Below are positions 1 through 7,727 of a DNA stretch of 64,000 nucleotides, piece after piece; within the stretch, counting starts at the first letter, position 1, and every line of letters starts with the position of its first letter. The notes below the pieces were generated by a model. It did no database searches, was not told the origin of the DNA, and was given only the letters and a program-made list of their open reading frames with translations. Made by a program: the position numbers and the translations under genes. This DNA is from Methylocystis sp. Sn-Cys. Lineage in GTDB: Bacteria > Pseudomonadota > Alphaproteobacteria > Rhizobiales > Beijerinckiaceae. The stretch covers positions 744,001 to 808,000 of the forward strand of contig NZ_JAERVJ010000001.1 in assembly GCF_016745395.1 (NCBI RefSeq). The letters are read 5' to 3'.

Positions 1-484
1 GCGGCGGGGCGACAGAGGGCGGAATTTCCGCGGGCGTCGCTTCCGCGGGGGCGCCCGTTTCGGGATCTTCGCGAGTCCGTCTCCCTGCCGCAGGGCGCAC
101 GCCGAGCGCCGCGATGACGAAACAGGGGCGCGCGTCGCCCTCCGCCAGCTTGCGGCAGAGGATGGTGACGGTTTGAGGCGCGTCGGCGAGGTCGAAATGC
201 AGGCGCTCGAGGCGCAGCGCGGCGCCGTGGCGGACAGATTCGACCAGCTCCGCAAGCCGTCTCGCGCCGGGCGCGTCGCTGAAAAAGAGCCGCTTGGCTA
301 CGGCCTCCGCATCTGAGCCGAAAACGGCGCGAGCCGAGTCGTTGAGATGAACAATTCTAAGAGGATCGCCGGAGGCCGCGACAATCGGCGCTCCGGAAGC
401 GTCGAGCGCAGAAAATGCAGGATCGGCCGCGATGCGGCTGGCGGCGAAACTGCCCCCTTCGACCTCGACCTGCGAAACGCTCAT
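1..484 (-). CDS. PAS-domain sensory protein, N-terminal part (cut by window edge)
   Basis: A reading frame runs open from an ATG at 484 to the left edge, giving 161 residues with no stop. Residues about 25-130 look like a PAS fold: DASGAPIVAASGDPLRIVHL, then a helix and a sheet ending FVIAALGV. After that comes a Pro/Ala/Glu-rich linker, as expected between a PAS domain and a later module. Many alphaproteobacterial proteins of this build are cell-cycle-type sensor histidine kinases, but the kinase part would lie outside the window, so that is inference. A full CtrA-type site lies 98 bp upstream of the start, which fits a cell-cycle gene. The start is chosen as the first ATG of the frame; the next in-frame start is not needed to keep the fold. 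Confidence 0.6.
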   Translation of the reverse strand, partial: MSVSQVEVEGGSFAASRIAADPAFSALDASGAPIVAASGDPLRIVHLNDSARAVFGSDAEAVAKRLFFSDAPGARRLAELVESVRHGAALRLERLHFDLADAPQTVTILCRKLAEGDARPCFVIAALGVRPAAGRRTREDPETGAPAEATPAEIPPSVAPP

Positions 485-581
485 GCACGAACCGCCCTTG
501 CGACGGAGACGCCACATCGCCGCCGTAGCGCCTCCCCAGGGGTCGATCGATCCCTTCCAAGGGGGCGCCCAGGCTCGGGCG

Positions 582-596
582 TTAACGCAAACTTAA
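582..596. promoter_or_regulatory. CtrA-type binding site TTAA-N7-TTAA
   Basis: The sequence TTAACGCAAACTTAA matches the TTAA-N7-TTAA consensus bound by the alphaproteobacterial cell-cycle regulator CtrA. It lies 98 bp upstream of the leftward PAS-domain gene and about 230 bp upstream of the rightward phasin, so it could act on either. The 485-824 interval holds no gene; this site and the TGC-N3-GCA pair are its only obvious signals. Confidence 0.5.
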
Positions 597-682
597 TCGT
601 ACGGCGCGCGCCGCGTCTATTGGGGTTCATCCGAATTTCAGCGTATTTTTGTGTAAAGCCCTGTGTAGAACGTGGATGATTG

Positions 683-709
683 TGCGACGCAACAAAATGT
701 TGCAACGCA
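683..709. promoter_or_regulatory. candidate PhaR operator pair upstream of the phasins
   Basis: Two copies of TGC(G/A)ACGCA, at 683-691 and 701-709, start 18 bp apart on the same face of the helix. Each is a TGC-N3-GCA dyad. PhaR, the polyhydroxyalkanoate-sensing repressor of phasin genes, is described as binding TGC-rich dyads of this type. The location about 120-140 bp upstream of a phasin ATG fits. The assignment is inference from motif and context. Confidence 0.4.
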
Positions 710-824
710 GCAAAGTTTCGGGCATAGTTTCCTTACCAGTCTGCGTTACAGCCGATCGGCGGCGGCGCGCCGCCTGCGCGGCGACCCTGAAAAGATCGTC
801 GCGCGGCTTCAACAGGAGATGTCC

Positions 825-1184
825 ATGGCTGACCCGATCTACCAAGTTCCAAATGAAGTTCGTGATTTCGCCGAGAAAAGCGTCGAGCAGGCGCGTAAGG
901 CCTTCGAGGGATTCGCCGGCGCGGCCCAAAAGGCGCTGAGCTCCACCACCGAGCTGCCGATCGTGCCGCCGGGCGCCAAGGACGTCGGCGTCAAGGCGCT
1001 GTCTTTTGCGGAAGCTAACGTCAACGCCGCCTTCGACCTCGCGCAGAAGCTCGTGAAGGCGAAGGATCCGCAGGAGGTTTTCCAGCTCCAGGCGGAATAT
1101 GTGAAATCGCAGCTCGCGACGATCCAGGAACAGACGAAGGAACTGGGCGCCGCCATTCAACGGTCCACCACGCTCAAGTCCTGA
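825..1184 (+). CDS. phasin family protein
   Basis: This 119-residue protein coats polyhydroxybutyrate granules or acts as a related granule-associated helix bundle. The sequence is a run of amphipathic helices rich in Ala, Gln, Lys and Glu: EKSVEQARKAFEGFAGAAQ near the N-terminus, and AEYVKSQLATIQEQTKELG near the C-terminus, the hallmark of the phasin_2 family. The ATG at 825 is preferred over the in-frame ATG at 819 because the AGGAG at 814-818 would touch the earlier one but sits 6 bp from this one. A second phasin follows 33 bp later, so the two are probably co-transcribed. Two TGC-N3-GCA dyads upstream suggest PhaR control. Confidence 0.85.
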   Translation: MADPIYQVPNEVRDFAEKSVEQARKAFEGFAGAAQKALSSTTELPIVPPGAKDVGVKALSFAEANVNAAFDLAQKLVKAKDPQEVFQLQAEYVKSQLATIQEQTKELGAAIQRSTTLKS

Positions 1185-1217
1185 CCCATCGGTTCGAACA
1201 CTCGAAGGAGCGGTATC

Positions 1218-1691
1218 ATGGCGAAGCAAGGCAAAGTTGATCAGCACAGCGGCGCGCCCGGCGCTGGGCAGGAAACCCCTGTCGACGCGCCGGCGCAGGC
1301 GCCGCTCGAGGTTCACGCCGACGAAGCCGCTGCGCCGGCGCCGTTGAACGAGGGCGCCGCGAGCGCCGTCGTCGCGCCCCCCCTCGCGGTCATCGAGGAA
1401 GCGGTCGAAACGGCGCAGGAAAGCTTCTCGGCCTCCTTCGAGTTCGACACGGCCCTTTGGTCGAAAAGATCCTTGGAGCTCTGGTCGGAGAATGCCGCCG
1501 CTTTCCTCGGATTAGCCGAAGGAATCGCCAAAGCGAAAAACTTCGAGGAGGTCGTCGACCTTCAGTCGCGCTTCGCGAGCGAGCGCTTCGAGGCCTTCAT
1601 CCGTCAGTCGAAGGAGCTGATGGAATTTGCGAGAAGCCTCGCGGCCTTGTCCGCCGCGCCGCTTTGCGCCCCTTCGAAAAAGGCCGCCTGA
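1218..1691 (+). CDS. phasin family protein with Ala/Pro-rich N-terminal arm
   Basis: The protein has 157 residues. Residues 1-60 are low-complexity Ala/Pro/Glu and probably disordered. Residues about 65-145 form the phasin helix region, with KSLELWSENAAAFLGLAEG-like spacing and RFASERFEAFIRQSKELMEFA near the end. AAGGAG at 1204-1209 gives a clear ribosome-binding site 8 bp before the ATG. The pairing with the previous phasin points to a polyhydroxybutyrate-storing cell. The two proteins differ in length and N-terminus, so they are paralogues with possibly different granule contacts, not a recent duplication. Confidence 0.8.
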   Translation: MAKQGKVDQHSGAPGAGQETPVDAPAQAPLEVHADEAAAPAPLNEGAASAVVAPPLAVIEEAVETAQESFSASFEFDTALWSKRSLELWSENAAAFLGLAEGIAKAKNFEEVVDLQSRFASERFEAFIRQSKELMEFARSLAALSAAPLCAPSKKAA

Positions 1692-1729
1692 GACAGCGTT
1701 TTCTTCCGGCCGCCGCGTTATCGTGGATG

Positions 1730-1790
1730 CGACGAAGCAATCCGGCGACCTATCGTCGCCCGGGATTGCTTCGCGTCGCTCGCAATGACG
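1730..1790. repeat. palindromic repeat, family A (AAGCAATCC/GGATTGCTT type), copy 1
   Basis: An imperfect palindrome built around GAAGCAATCC and GGATTGCTTC, ending CGCTCGCAATGACGG. It sits in the convergent gap between the second phasin and aroE. Two longer copies occur at 4786-4944 and 5908-6080. It probably forms a hairpin in DNA or RNA; no T-run follows, so it is not a standard terminator. Confidence 0.75.
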
Positions 1791-1798
1791 GGCTTATT

Positions 1799-2641
1799 CT
1801 ACAGATCCGCCACGATGAGGGCGCGGAGCGCCGGCGTGACGTCCGGCATGGTTCCGGTCCAATCGCGGAAGGCCGGTCGCGCCTGATGCAGCAACATGCC
1901 GAGGCCGTCGACCGGCGTCGCGCCCATGCGTCGCGCGGCGGCGAGCAGCGGCGTCTCCAGCGGGGCGTAGACGATGTCCGCGACCAGCGCCGTCGTGGGC
2001 AGAGCGTCGAGCGAGAGGTCGAGCGGCTCCTGGCCGACCATGCCCTGGCTCGTGGCGTTGACCAGCAGCCCCGCGCCCGCGAGCGCCTCATGGCGCTCCT
2101 CCCAGCGATAGGCTGCAACCGGCGCGCCAAAGTCAGAGGCGATTTTTTCGGCGCGGGCGCGCGTGCGGTTGAAAAGGCGGATTTCCTTCGCGCCCGCGTC
2201 GATCAGGCCCGAGACGATCGCTCTTGCGGCGCCGCCCGCGCCAATGACGATGCACGGCCCGCTCGCGGCCTGCCACTTCGGCGCGGCTTCGTGAAGCGAG
2301 GCGACGAAGCCGTAGCCGTCGTAATTCTTGCCGGTGAGCGAGCCGTCGGGCTCCGCCACCACGCAGTTGACCGCGCCGATGCGCGCCGCATTCTCTTCGA
2401 TGCGGTCGAGGACGGTCAGCGCCGCTTCCTTATGCGGGATTGTGAGATTGCAGCCCGAAAATCCCAGCGCCGGCAGCGCGCGCAGCGCCGTCTCCAGTTT
2501 CGCGGGCTCCACTTTCAGGGGGACATAAGCGCCTTTGAGGCCGTATTGCGCGAACCAATGATTATGAATTTTGGGGCTACGCGAATGACCGATGGGCCAG
2601 CCCATGACGCCCGCGAGGATGAAGCTGTGATGGTTCGGCAT
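1799..2641 (-). CDS. aroE: shikimate dehydrogenase (NADP+)
   Basis: Reduces 3-dehydroshikimate to shikimate with NADPH, the fourth step of the chorismate pathway, in the cytoplasm. The 280-residue protein has the whole family layout: the shikimate-binding SRSP loop at residues 20-23, the catalytic Lys71 in NLTIPHK, Asp108 in KNYDGYGF, the nucleotide-binding GAGGAAR at 134-140, an NRT motif that reads the NADP phosphate, and NATSQGM. Length is normal. It is transcribed leftward and divergently from a small protein of unknown function at 2782, sharing a 140-bp intergenic region. The family-A palindrome lies just past its stop. Confidence 0.95.
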   Translation of the reverse strand: MPNHHSFILAGVMGWPIGHSRSPKIHNHWFAQYGLKGAYVPLKVEPAKLETALRALPALGFSGCNLTIPHKEAALTVLDRIEENAARIGAVNCVVAEPDGSLTGKNYDGYGFVASLHEAAPKWQAASGPCIVIGAGGAARAIVSGLIDAGAKEIRLFNRTRARAEKIASDFGAPVAAYRWEERHEALAGAGLLVNATSQGMVGQEPLDLSLDALPTTALVADIVYAPLETPLLAAARRMGATPVDGLGMLLHQARPAFRDWTGTMPDVTPALRALIVADL

Positions 2642-2781
2642 TTCTTCTCCCGAGCGGCCGGAAACGGGAGCGATCGAATCCCCCGTCGAGGTCTATCAGT
2701 CAAGCGCGCTTTCCGATGATCCTGAATTATGCGAACCATTGGAATTCGAGCGGGCGCCCGGGCGCCGGCGGGGAAAGCTAG

Positions 2782-3183
2782 ATGACTTTTATAAGGAACA
2801 GGCGGCTCGGCGCACTTTTGGAAGATGCGGAACCGTCCATCGCCGCGCATTGGGAGCGCTGCCGCGAGAGCGCGGTCGCCGGAGCCACACGAGAAGCGAC
2901 CGATCGCATCGACTTGCGCATCCGCGGCTTTTTCCAGGCGCTGAAGGCGCTTCCCCAGGCGCCGTCGGAGGAAGAAATCGTAACGGCGCTCGCGAGCCTT
3001 TTCGACGACCTCGAACGGATCGACCAGGAGACGGGCGGCGGCCTGTTGGAGGAGGCCGAGCGCGATCTGCTCGAGCCTCTTTTTCTCAACGCCGCCGAAA
3101 TCGCAGGATTGGACCCCAACAACTTCCCCCGCCGGGAGCCGGCGGGGCGCAAGCTCGATTTCAGCGTGGCGCGAGAGCGCTAA
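2782..3183 (+). CDS. hypothetical protein, helical, 133 aa
   Basis: I do not recognise a family. The protein is predicted helical, strongly charged, with no signal peptide or membrane segment, and contains a stretch with regular hydrophobic spacing (residues 30-85) that could be a coiled coil. GGAAAGC precedes the ATG by a few bases. Its last 23 bp overlap the 3' end of the oppositely oriented bioB, so the final residues share DNA with the BioB C-terminus. It is divergent from aroE. The codon pattern (third position G/C) fits a real gene; function cannot be inferred. Confidence 0.6.
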   Translation: MTFIRNRRLGALLEDAEPSIAAHWERCRESAVAGATREATDRIDLRIRGFFQALKALPQAPSEEEIVTALASLFDDLERIDQETGGGLLEEAERDLLEPLFLNAAEIAGLDPNNFPRREPAGRKLDFSVARER

Positions 3184-4126
3184 AGAGCGCGTCGTCCTCG
3201 TTCACGCCCTTGTTGCCGGTCGTCAGCAGCTTCTCGCCGTAGAAAATCGAGTTGGCGCCGGCCACCAGACAGAGGATTTGCGCCTCTCGGGTGAGGAAAG
3301 AGCGGCCCGCCGACAGACGCACGCGGGATTTGGGCATGACGATCCGCGTCGTCGCGATCATGCGCACGAGATCGAGCGGATCGACCTTGTCGCGCTCGGC
3401 GAGCGGCGTGCCCTCGACGGCGACGAGCGTATTGATCGGCACGCTTTCGGGATGGGGATCGAAGCCCGCAAGCACCTGCAACATGCCGGCGCGGTCGCGC
3501 ACGCTCTCGCCCATGCCGATGATGCCGCCGCAGCACATCTCGAGCCCGGCGCCGCGCACCGCCTTCAGCGTGTCGAGGCGATCCTCATAGGTGCGGGTGG
3601 TGATGATGTCGCCGTAGAACTCCGGCCCGGTGTCGAGGTTGTGGTTGTAGGCCGTGAGCCCGGCCTCGACGAGGCGCTGCGCCTGGGTCGCGTCGATCAT
3701 GCCGAGCGTGACGCAGGCCTCCATGCCGAGCGCCCGCACGCCGCGCACCATATCGACCACCGCGTCGAAGCGCTTGTCCTTGGGCGCCGAGCGCCAGGCG
3801 GCGCCCATGCAGAAGCGGTCGGCGCCCGCCTCCTTGGCCGATTTCGCCGCGGCGAGCACGTCGTCCGTCGAGAGGAGATCGACACGGTCGAGCTTCACCT
3901 CGCGGTGATGCGCCGATTGCGGGCAATAGGAGCAATCTTCCGGGCAGCCGCCGGTCTTGATCGAGAGTAGCGCCGACTTCTGAATGTCGTTGACGTCGTG
4001 GTAGCGACGATGGACCGCGTTGGCCTGGGCGATCAGATCGAGCAGCGGCAGATTATGGATCGCGACGATCTCGTCGACGGTCCAGTCGTGGCGGATGTTG
4101 AAATCAGCAGGCCCCACGGCGTTCAC
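3161..4126 (-). CDS. bioB: biotin synthase
   Basis: Radical-SAM enzyme that inserts sulfur into dethiobiotin to make biotin. The 321-residue sequence has the CxxxCxxC cluster at Cys61, Cys65 and Cys68 ([12 protein letters not shown]), which binds the [4Fe-4S]-SAM centre, and further family Cys and Arg positions in MEACVTLGM and [12 protein letters not shown]. Length is typical. No other biotin genes are in the window. The start codon overlaps the stop of a membrane-protein gene upstream by 4 bp, so the two form an operon. The 3' end overlaps the convergent small gene by 23 bp. Confidence 0.95.
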   Translation of the reverse strand: MNAVGPADFNIRHDWTVDEIVAIHNLPLLDLIAQANAVHRRYHDVNDIQKSALLSIKTGGCPEDCSYCPQSAHHREVKLDRVDLLSTDDVLAAAKSAKEAGADRFCMGAAWRSAPKDKRFDAVVDMVRGVRALGMEACVTLGMIDATQAQRLVEAGLTAYNHNLDTGPEFYGDIITTRTYEDRLDTLKAVRGAGLEMCCGGIIGMGESVRDRAGMLQVLAGFDPHPESVPINTLVAVEGTPLAERDKVDPLDLVRMIATTRIVMPKSRVRLSAGRSFLTREAQILCLVAGANSIFYGEKLLTTGNKGVNEDDALFSALAPR

Positions 4127-4614
4127 TTAGCGGCTCCCTTGCGGTTCTGCGAGCGGGCGGCGAGCTTGCGCTCGGGCGCAGCGGACTCCGTCTCCTTGGC
4201 GAATTTGCCCTTGAGGGTCATGAAGGCCACATAGAGCGCCGCGACGACGTCGAAGCCGGCATTGGCCACGACGAAGGGCGCCGGCGCGAAAGCCGAGCCC
4301 GAACCGAAATAATGCTCATAGAGCGTCCAGGCCGCATGTAGGGCAAGGCCGGCGGTCACGAACCACGGCGAGCCAATGATCGACAGGCCGGCGAGCGTGC
4401 CGAAGACGGCGACGGCGCTCATCTCGAAGCCGGTCCATGTGCCGGAATTCTCGGCGCGAATAGCGAAGCCGACGTAAAAGAAAGAGATGGCGATGAGCGC
4501 ATAGGCGGCGAGCAGCGCTGGCCGCGTCTTCGACCAGCGGGCGAGAACGGCGAGGCCGATGGCGAAGAATACTCCGAGCCCCGCGAAGAGGGCGATTTCC
4601 ACAGTGTCGAGCAT
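4123..4614 (-). CDS. small integral membrane protein in operon with bioB
   Basis: The 163-residue protein has about four membrane segments: residues 5-25, 33-52, 68-100 and 115-135. It ends in a basic, Lys/Arg-rich cytoplasmic tail. I do not recognise the family with certainty; the spacing of [12 protein letters not shown] and the later NAGFDV recalls DUF6010-type proteins, but this is weak. The gene is first in a two-gene operon and overlaps bioB by 4 bp (translational coupling). A role in biotin or dethiobiotin transport could be guessed from this, but nothing in the sequence shows it. Confidence 0.7.
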   Translation of the reverse strand: MLDTVEIALFAGLGVFFAIGLAVLARWSKTRPALLAAYALIAISFFYVGFAIRAENSGTWTGFEMSAVAVFGTLAGLSIIGSPWFVTAGLALHAAWTLYEHYFGSGSAFAPAPFVVANAGFDVVAALYVAFMTLKGKFAKETESAAPERKLAARSQNRKGAAK

Positions 4615-4785
4615 GGCATGACCGTTGGGCCCGGCAGACGGCGGGCGATTGACGATATTCTGGCCGCCCGTGGTCTATAAGGGTGGCTGGCGGCTGGAAC
4701 AAGGGCTGGCGCGCTTTCATCGGCTTGCTTTGCCGGCGTCGTTCTCGAGCTGTGCGCTGCTTCCTTTCGAGACCATTTCGGTTTG

Positions 4786-4944
4786 ATCGGGCGCGTGTCA
4801 TTCCCGGCGGGCTGAAAGTCCGCATAAGAGCGCTCGTTTTGCTCAGAGCCCGTCATTGCGAGCGAAGCGAAGCAATCCAGGGCAGCGATGCGGCCCTGGA
4901 TTGCTTCGTCGGCTCCGCCTCCTCGCAATGACGGCGGTGATTTC
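4786..4944. repeat. left arm of a long inverted repeat (family A, copy 2)
   Basis: The reverse complement of this 159-bp block matches 5908-6080 closely. The shared part contains the family-A palindrome (4851-4933, CGTCATTGCG to CGCAATGACG), an outer piece ending in the GATGACACGCGCCCGAT type, and an inner GAAATCACC. The middle of the outer segment has diverged by small indels. The retropepsin gene stop at 4948 lies 4 bp from the inner edge. The whole 4615-4947 stretch has no gene. Confidence 0.8.
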
Positions 4945-4947
4945 TCG

Positions 4948-5847
4948 TTATTTGCCCTTCGCGTCCCACATCGGCTTCTCGGGCGCGCGGAAATCCAGCT
5001 CCCACGTAAACTGGTCGATGAGATTATAGCCGAGAATAAAGGACGTCTCGCGGCCCAGCGCCTCGCGCAACGGGCCGAAATCATAGACGAGCGCATAGAG
5101 ATCACGCGCCACCCGCCCGTCGCCGAGATCGAGCGTCTTGATCTTGTAGAGGCGGGACGAGAACTTTTTGCCGCCCACTTCGCTCGCTTTGGCTTTTTCC
5201 TTTACCGGCGTGAAAAGCTTGCGGTTCTTTTTCATGAAGGCGAGATCGACGGCGCAGATTTCGGCGCCCGTGTCGAAGAGCCCGACGCTTGCAGCATTGC
5301 CTGTGCGAAGCTCTATGCCGACGAGGCGCTTGTCGGGGCCGATGGGACGGAAGGGCCTGGCGTGGCCGCTCGCGAGCGGCTCGCCGAAAAAGACCATCTC
5401 GCGGCGCGCAAAATCGAGCGAGAAGCGCGCCTTCCTGAAGAAGTCGAGGCCGAGGAGATCGTCGCCGTCATTGGCGGCGCAGCGCGAGACTTCATATGTC
5501 CCTCGCGCGATGTCGTTGCCTTGCTCCGCCTTCAACGCGACATTCTTCATTTCGACATCCTCGCAAGGCGTCGTCTGCCCGGTGGCCCCGGCCGAAAGGC
5601 TTTGCGACAATTCGGGCAAGTCCTTGTTCCAGGGCGCGAGCCGCAGGCGCGTCGTCGAGGCGCCGGTGTCGAGCCGGATGGTCCCCATGACATTGCCGAA
5701 GCGCATCGGGAGATAGATGCGCCCGCCGCCGTAATCGCTTTGCGTCAAAGTCATCGCAACGACGGAGCGGCTGGCCTGGGCGCAGGCGCCTTCCGCCCAA
5801 AGCGGCGTGGCGAAAAGGGCGAGGGCGAAGAGGGAAAAATATCTCAT
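4948..5847 (-). CDS. secreted retropepsin-like aspartyl protease, two-domain
   Basis: The 299-residue protein starts with a signal peptide (residues 1-25, ending AEGACAQA), so it acts in the periplasm or outside. It carries two retropepsin half-sites in one chain: DTGAS at 60-64 and DTGAE at 192-196. Each is followed by the hydrophobic-hydrophobic-Gly flap support (LLGLDFF at 131-137; ILGYNLI near 275). A single chain with both catalytic Asp residues resembles pepsin-like architecture in a bacterial setting. The frame stays open into the upstream repeat, but the ATG at 5847 is the only one that gives a signal peptide. The gene fills the space between two inverted repeat arms. Substrate unknown. 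Confidence 0.75.
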   Translation of the reverse strand: MRYFSLFALALFATPLWAEGACAQASRSVVAMTLTQSDYGGGRIYLPMRFGNVMGTIRLDTGASTTRLRLAPWNKDLPELSQSLSAGATGQTTPCEDVEMKNVALKAEQGNDIARGTYEVSRCAANDGDDLLGLDFFRKARFSLDFARREMVFFGEPLASGHARPFRPIGPDKRLVGIELRTGNAASVGLFDTGAEICAVDLAFMKKNRKLFTPVKEKAKASEVGGKKFSSRLYKIKTLDLGDGRVARDLYALVYDFGPLREALGRETSFILGYNLIDQFTWELDFRAPEKPMWDAKGK

Positions 5848-5907
5848 ACGAGATCCGCTCGATTGGTGCGACGCCATTCCTGATGCTCGCGCCGTCTGGA
5901 CACAGAG

Positions 5908-6080
5908 GAAATCACCACCGTCATTGCGAGGAGGCGGAGCCGACGAAGCAATCCAGGGCCGCATCGCCGCCCTGGATTGCTTCGCTTCGCTCGCAATGAC
6001 GGGCTCCGGGCAAAACCAGCGCTTTTGCGGCTCTGGTTTCCCGATCGGGCTTTGCCCGCCGGGGATGACACGCGCCCGAT
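5908..6080. repeat. right arm of a long inverted repeat (family A, copy 3)
   Basis: This is the inverted partner of 4786-4944. The core palindrome 5919-6001 differs from the left arm by one base in the loop region, and the outer end matches at 26 of 27 positions (6054-6080 against the complement of 4786-4812). The 5848-6173 gap contains nothing else that looks coding. Confidence 0.8.
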
Positions 6081-6173
6081 GCGAGCTGTTCAAACGCAAA
6101 TGACATCATGCGCCGATATGGCCACTTTTAACGCGGCAAGATCAAGCGGCTTTGCGAGCGCCTTTTGGGGCGA

Positions 6174-6500
6174 TCAGTTCGGGACTTTCACCCGCGCGGC
6201 GCGGCGGCGGGCCTCGGCGGCGGCGCGGTCCAGCGCAGAGCCCGCCGCCTGCATCTGCGCGGCGCGCTGCTTGCCGTCTTTCTCGGGCGTCGGCGTGAGC
6301 GGCGTGTAATCCATCTTCTCGGGACGCGATTGGCGCACGAAATCCGGCGCGGGCGGCGGCGGCTTGCGCAGGCCGAGCGACTCGAAGAGCGCGCCGACCG
6401 CCTGGCCGCCGGTCGCAATGGCTCCGTCCTGCGCCGCGGCAGGGCTGGCGACGGCAAGGGCGGCGGCGATAGCGAGGAAACGAGGCAGAGACATGCGCAT
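6174..6500 (-). CDS. small secreted protein, unknown function
   Basis: The 108-residue product has a clear signal peptide (MRMSLPRFLAIAAALAVASP then AAA-QDG). The mature part has a Pro-rich segment (RKPPPPAPDF) and a charged, Ala/Arg-rich helical C-terminus. No enzyme motif is visible. The ATG at 6500 is used; a second in-frame ATG at 6494 would also keep the signal. It lies 35 bp downstream of hemH on the same strand and may be read from the hemH transcript. Family not recognised. Confidence 0.6.
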   Translation of the reverse strand: MRMSLPRFLAIAAALAVASPAAAQDGAIATGGQAVGALFESLGLRKPPPPAPDFVRQSRPEKMDYTPLTPTPEKDGKQRAAQMQAAGSALDRAAAEARRRAARVKVPN

Positions 6501-6535
6501 ATCGGACCCGAAAATTGCGGCGTCAGCAAGAAGGC

Positions 6536-7537
6536 TCAAATCCACCCCGAGAGCTCGCGCTTCGCGAGCGTCGCCATCAGCGCCATGCCTTCTTCGCTGT
6601 CATTGAGGCAGGATAGTCGCGCAAATTTCTCGCCGCCTTTTTGGACGAAAAGATCACGGATTTGCACGCCGAGCTCCTCGATGGTTTCGAGGCAATCGGC
6701 CGAAAAGCCCGGCGCCACAACCGCCAGGCGCTTTATGCCCGACGTCGCCAGCTCTTCGACGACCTCGCTCGTATAGGGCCCGATCCATTTTGCCGGCCCG
6801 AAGCGCGACTGGAAAGAGAGCCGCAGCTTCTCTTCCCCCATGCCGAGCCGAGCGCGAAGCAAACGCCATGTTTCCTCGCAATGCGCACGGTAAGGATCGC
6901 CGCGATCGATCTGCGCCTGCGGCAGGCCGTGGAAGGAGGCGACAATCACTTCCGGCTCGAAATCGAGCGCGGCGAGGTCGCGCGTGATGCGCGCCGCAAG
7001 CGCCTCGATATAGGCGGGGTCGTCGTAATAGGGCGCGCCGATGCGCAGCGCCGGCTGATGGCGCAGGCGCTTCAAGGCGGCGTAGGCGGCGTCGGCGACC
7101 GAGGCGTTGGTCGAGGCGGCGTATTGCGGATAGAGCGGCAACAGAACGATGCGCGCGCAGCCCTTGGCCATCAGCGCGTCGATCTGCGTGGCGATCGACG
7201 GCGCGCCATAGCGCAAGGCGTAGTCAACGATGACGGGCGCCTTGCCCGAGAGCCCAAGCGCCGCAAGCTTTTCGGCCTGGCCACGCGTGATCGTCTTCAG
7301 CGGGCCTTCGCCGATGTCGTGATTCCAGATCGTCTCATAGGCATGGGCGGATTTCTTCGGCCGCGTGTTGAGAATGATCCCGTACAGGATGGGCAGCCAA
7401 AGCAAGCGCGGAAGATCGACCACGCGGGGGTCGGAGAGAAATTCCGCAAGATAGCGCCGCACCGAGGCGGCGTCCGGGGCGTCCGGCGTGCCGAGATTGA
7501 CGATGAGGAGGCCGACGGGCGTCTCCAAAGAGGTCAT
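6536..7537 (-). CDS. hemH: ferrochelatase
   Basis: Inserts Fe2+ into protoporphyrin IX to make protoheme, at the inner face of the cytoplasmic membrane. The 333-residue protein has the active-site His203 in SFHGLP, the conserved Glu284 in CLETIEEL, the early LLIVNLGTPDAP motif, and LLPLYPQYAAST. The ATG at 7537 (MTSLETP) is chosen because it begins at the conserved N-terminus and has AGGCG upstream; an in-frame start further upstream would add an Arg-rich tail not found in the family. It is divergent from the glycosyltransferase gene at 7728 (190 bp between starts). Confidence 0.95.
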   Translation of the reverse strand: MTSLETPVGLLIVNLGTPDAPDAASVRRYLAEFLSDPRVVDLPRLLWLPILYGIILNTRPKKSAHAYETIWNHDIGEGPLKTITRGQAEKLAALGLSGKAPVIVDYALRYGAPSIATQIDALMAKGCARIVLLPLYPQYAASTNASVADAAYAALKRLRHQPALRIGAPYYDDPAYIEALAARITRDLAALDFEPEVIVASFHGLPQAQIDRGDPYRAHCEETWRLLRARLGMGEEKLRLSFQSRFGPAKWIGPYTSEVVEELATSGIKRLAVVAPGFSADCLETIEELGVQIRDLFVQKGGEKFARLSCLNDSEEGMALMATLAKRELSGWI

Positions 7538-7727
7538 GTTTCGCCTGCTGTTCACGAGACGCCGTCGCCGGCGCGAGAGGGCCACCAAGGCCTAGATATA
7601 GAATTTTGCGGGGGCGGAAAATCCCGCGCCTTCGCCAGCACGCGCAGAGAGCGGCACGACTTTCGCTGGGTGTTGGCGCCCTGGGTCGCATTCGCGACAT
7701 TCTCGGCTCTCCCTGCGAAAGGGCGCC

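Noticed and set aside
5848-6099. N-terminal extension of the retropepsin-like gene through the repeat
   Set aside because: It would put the signal peptide in the middle of the protein; the extra residues are translated repeat.
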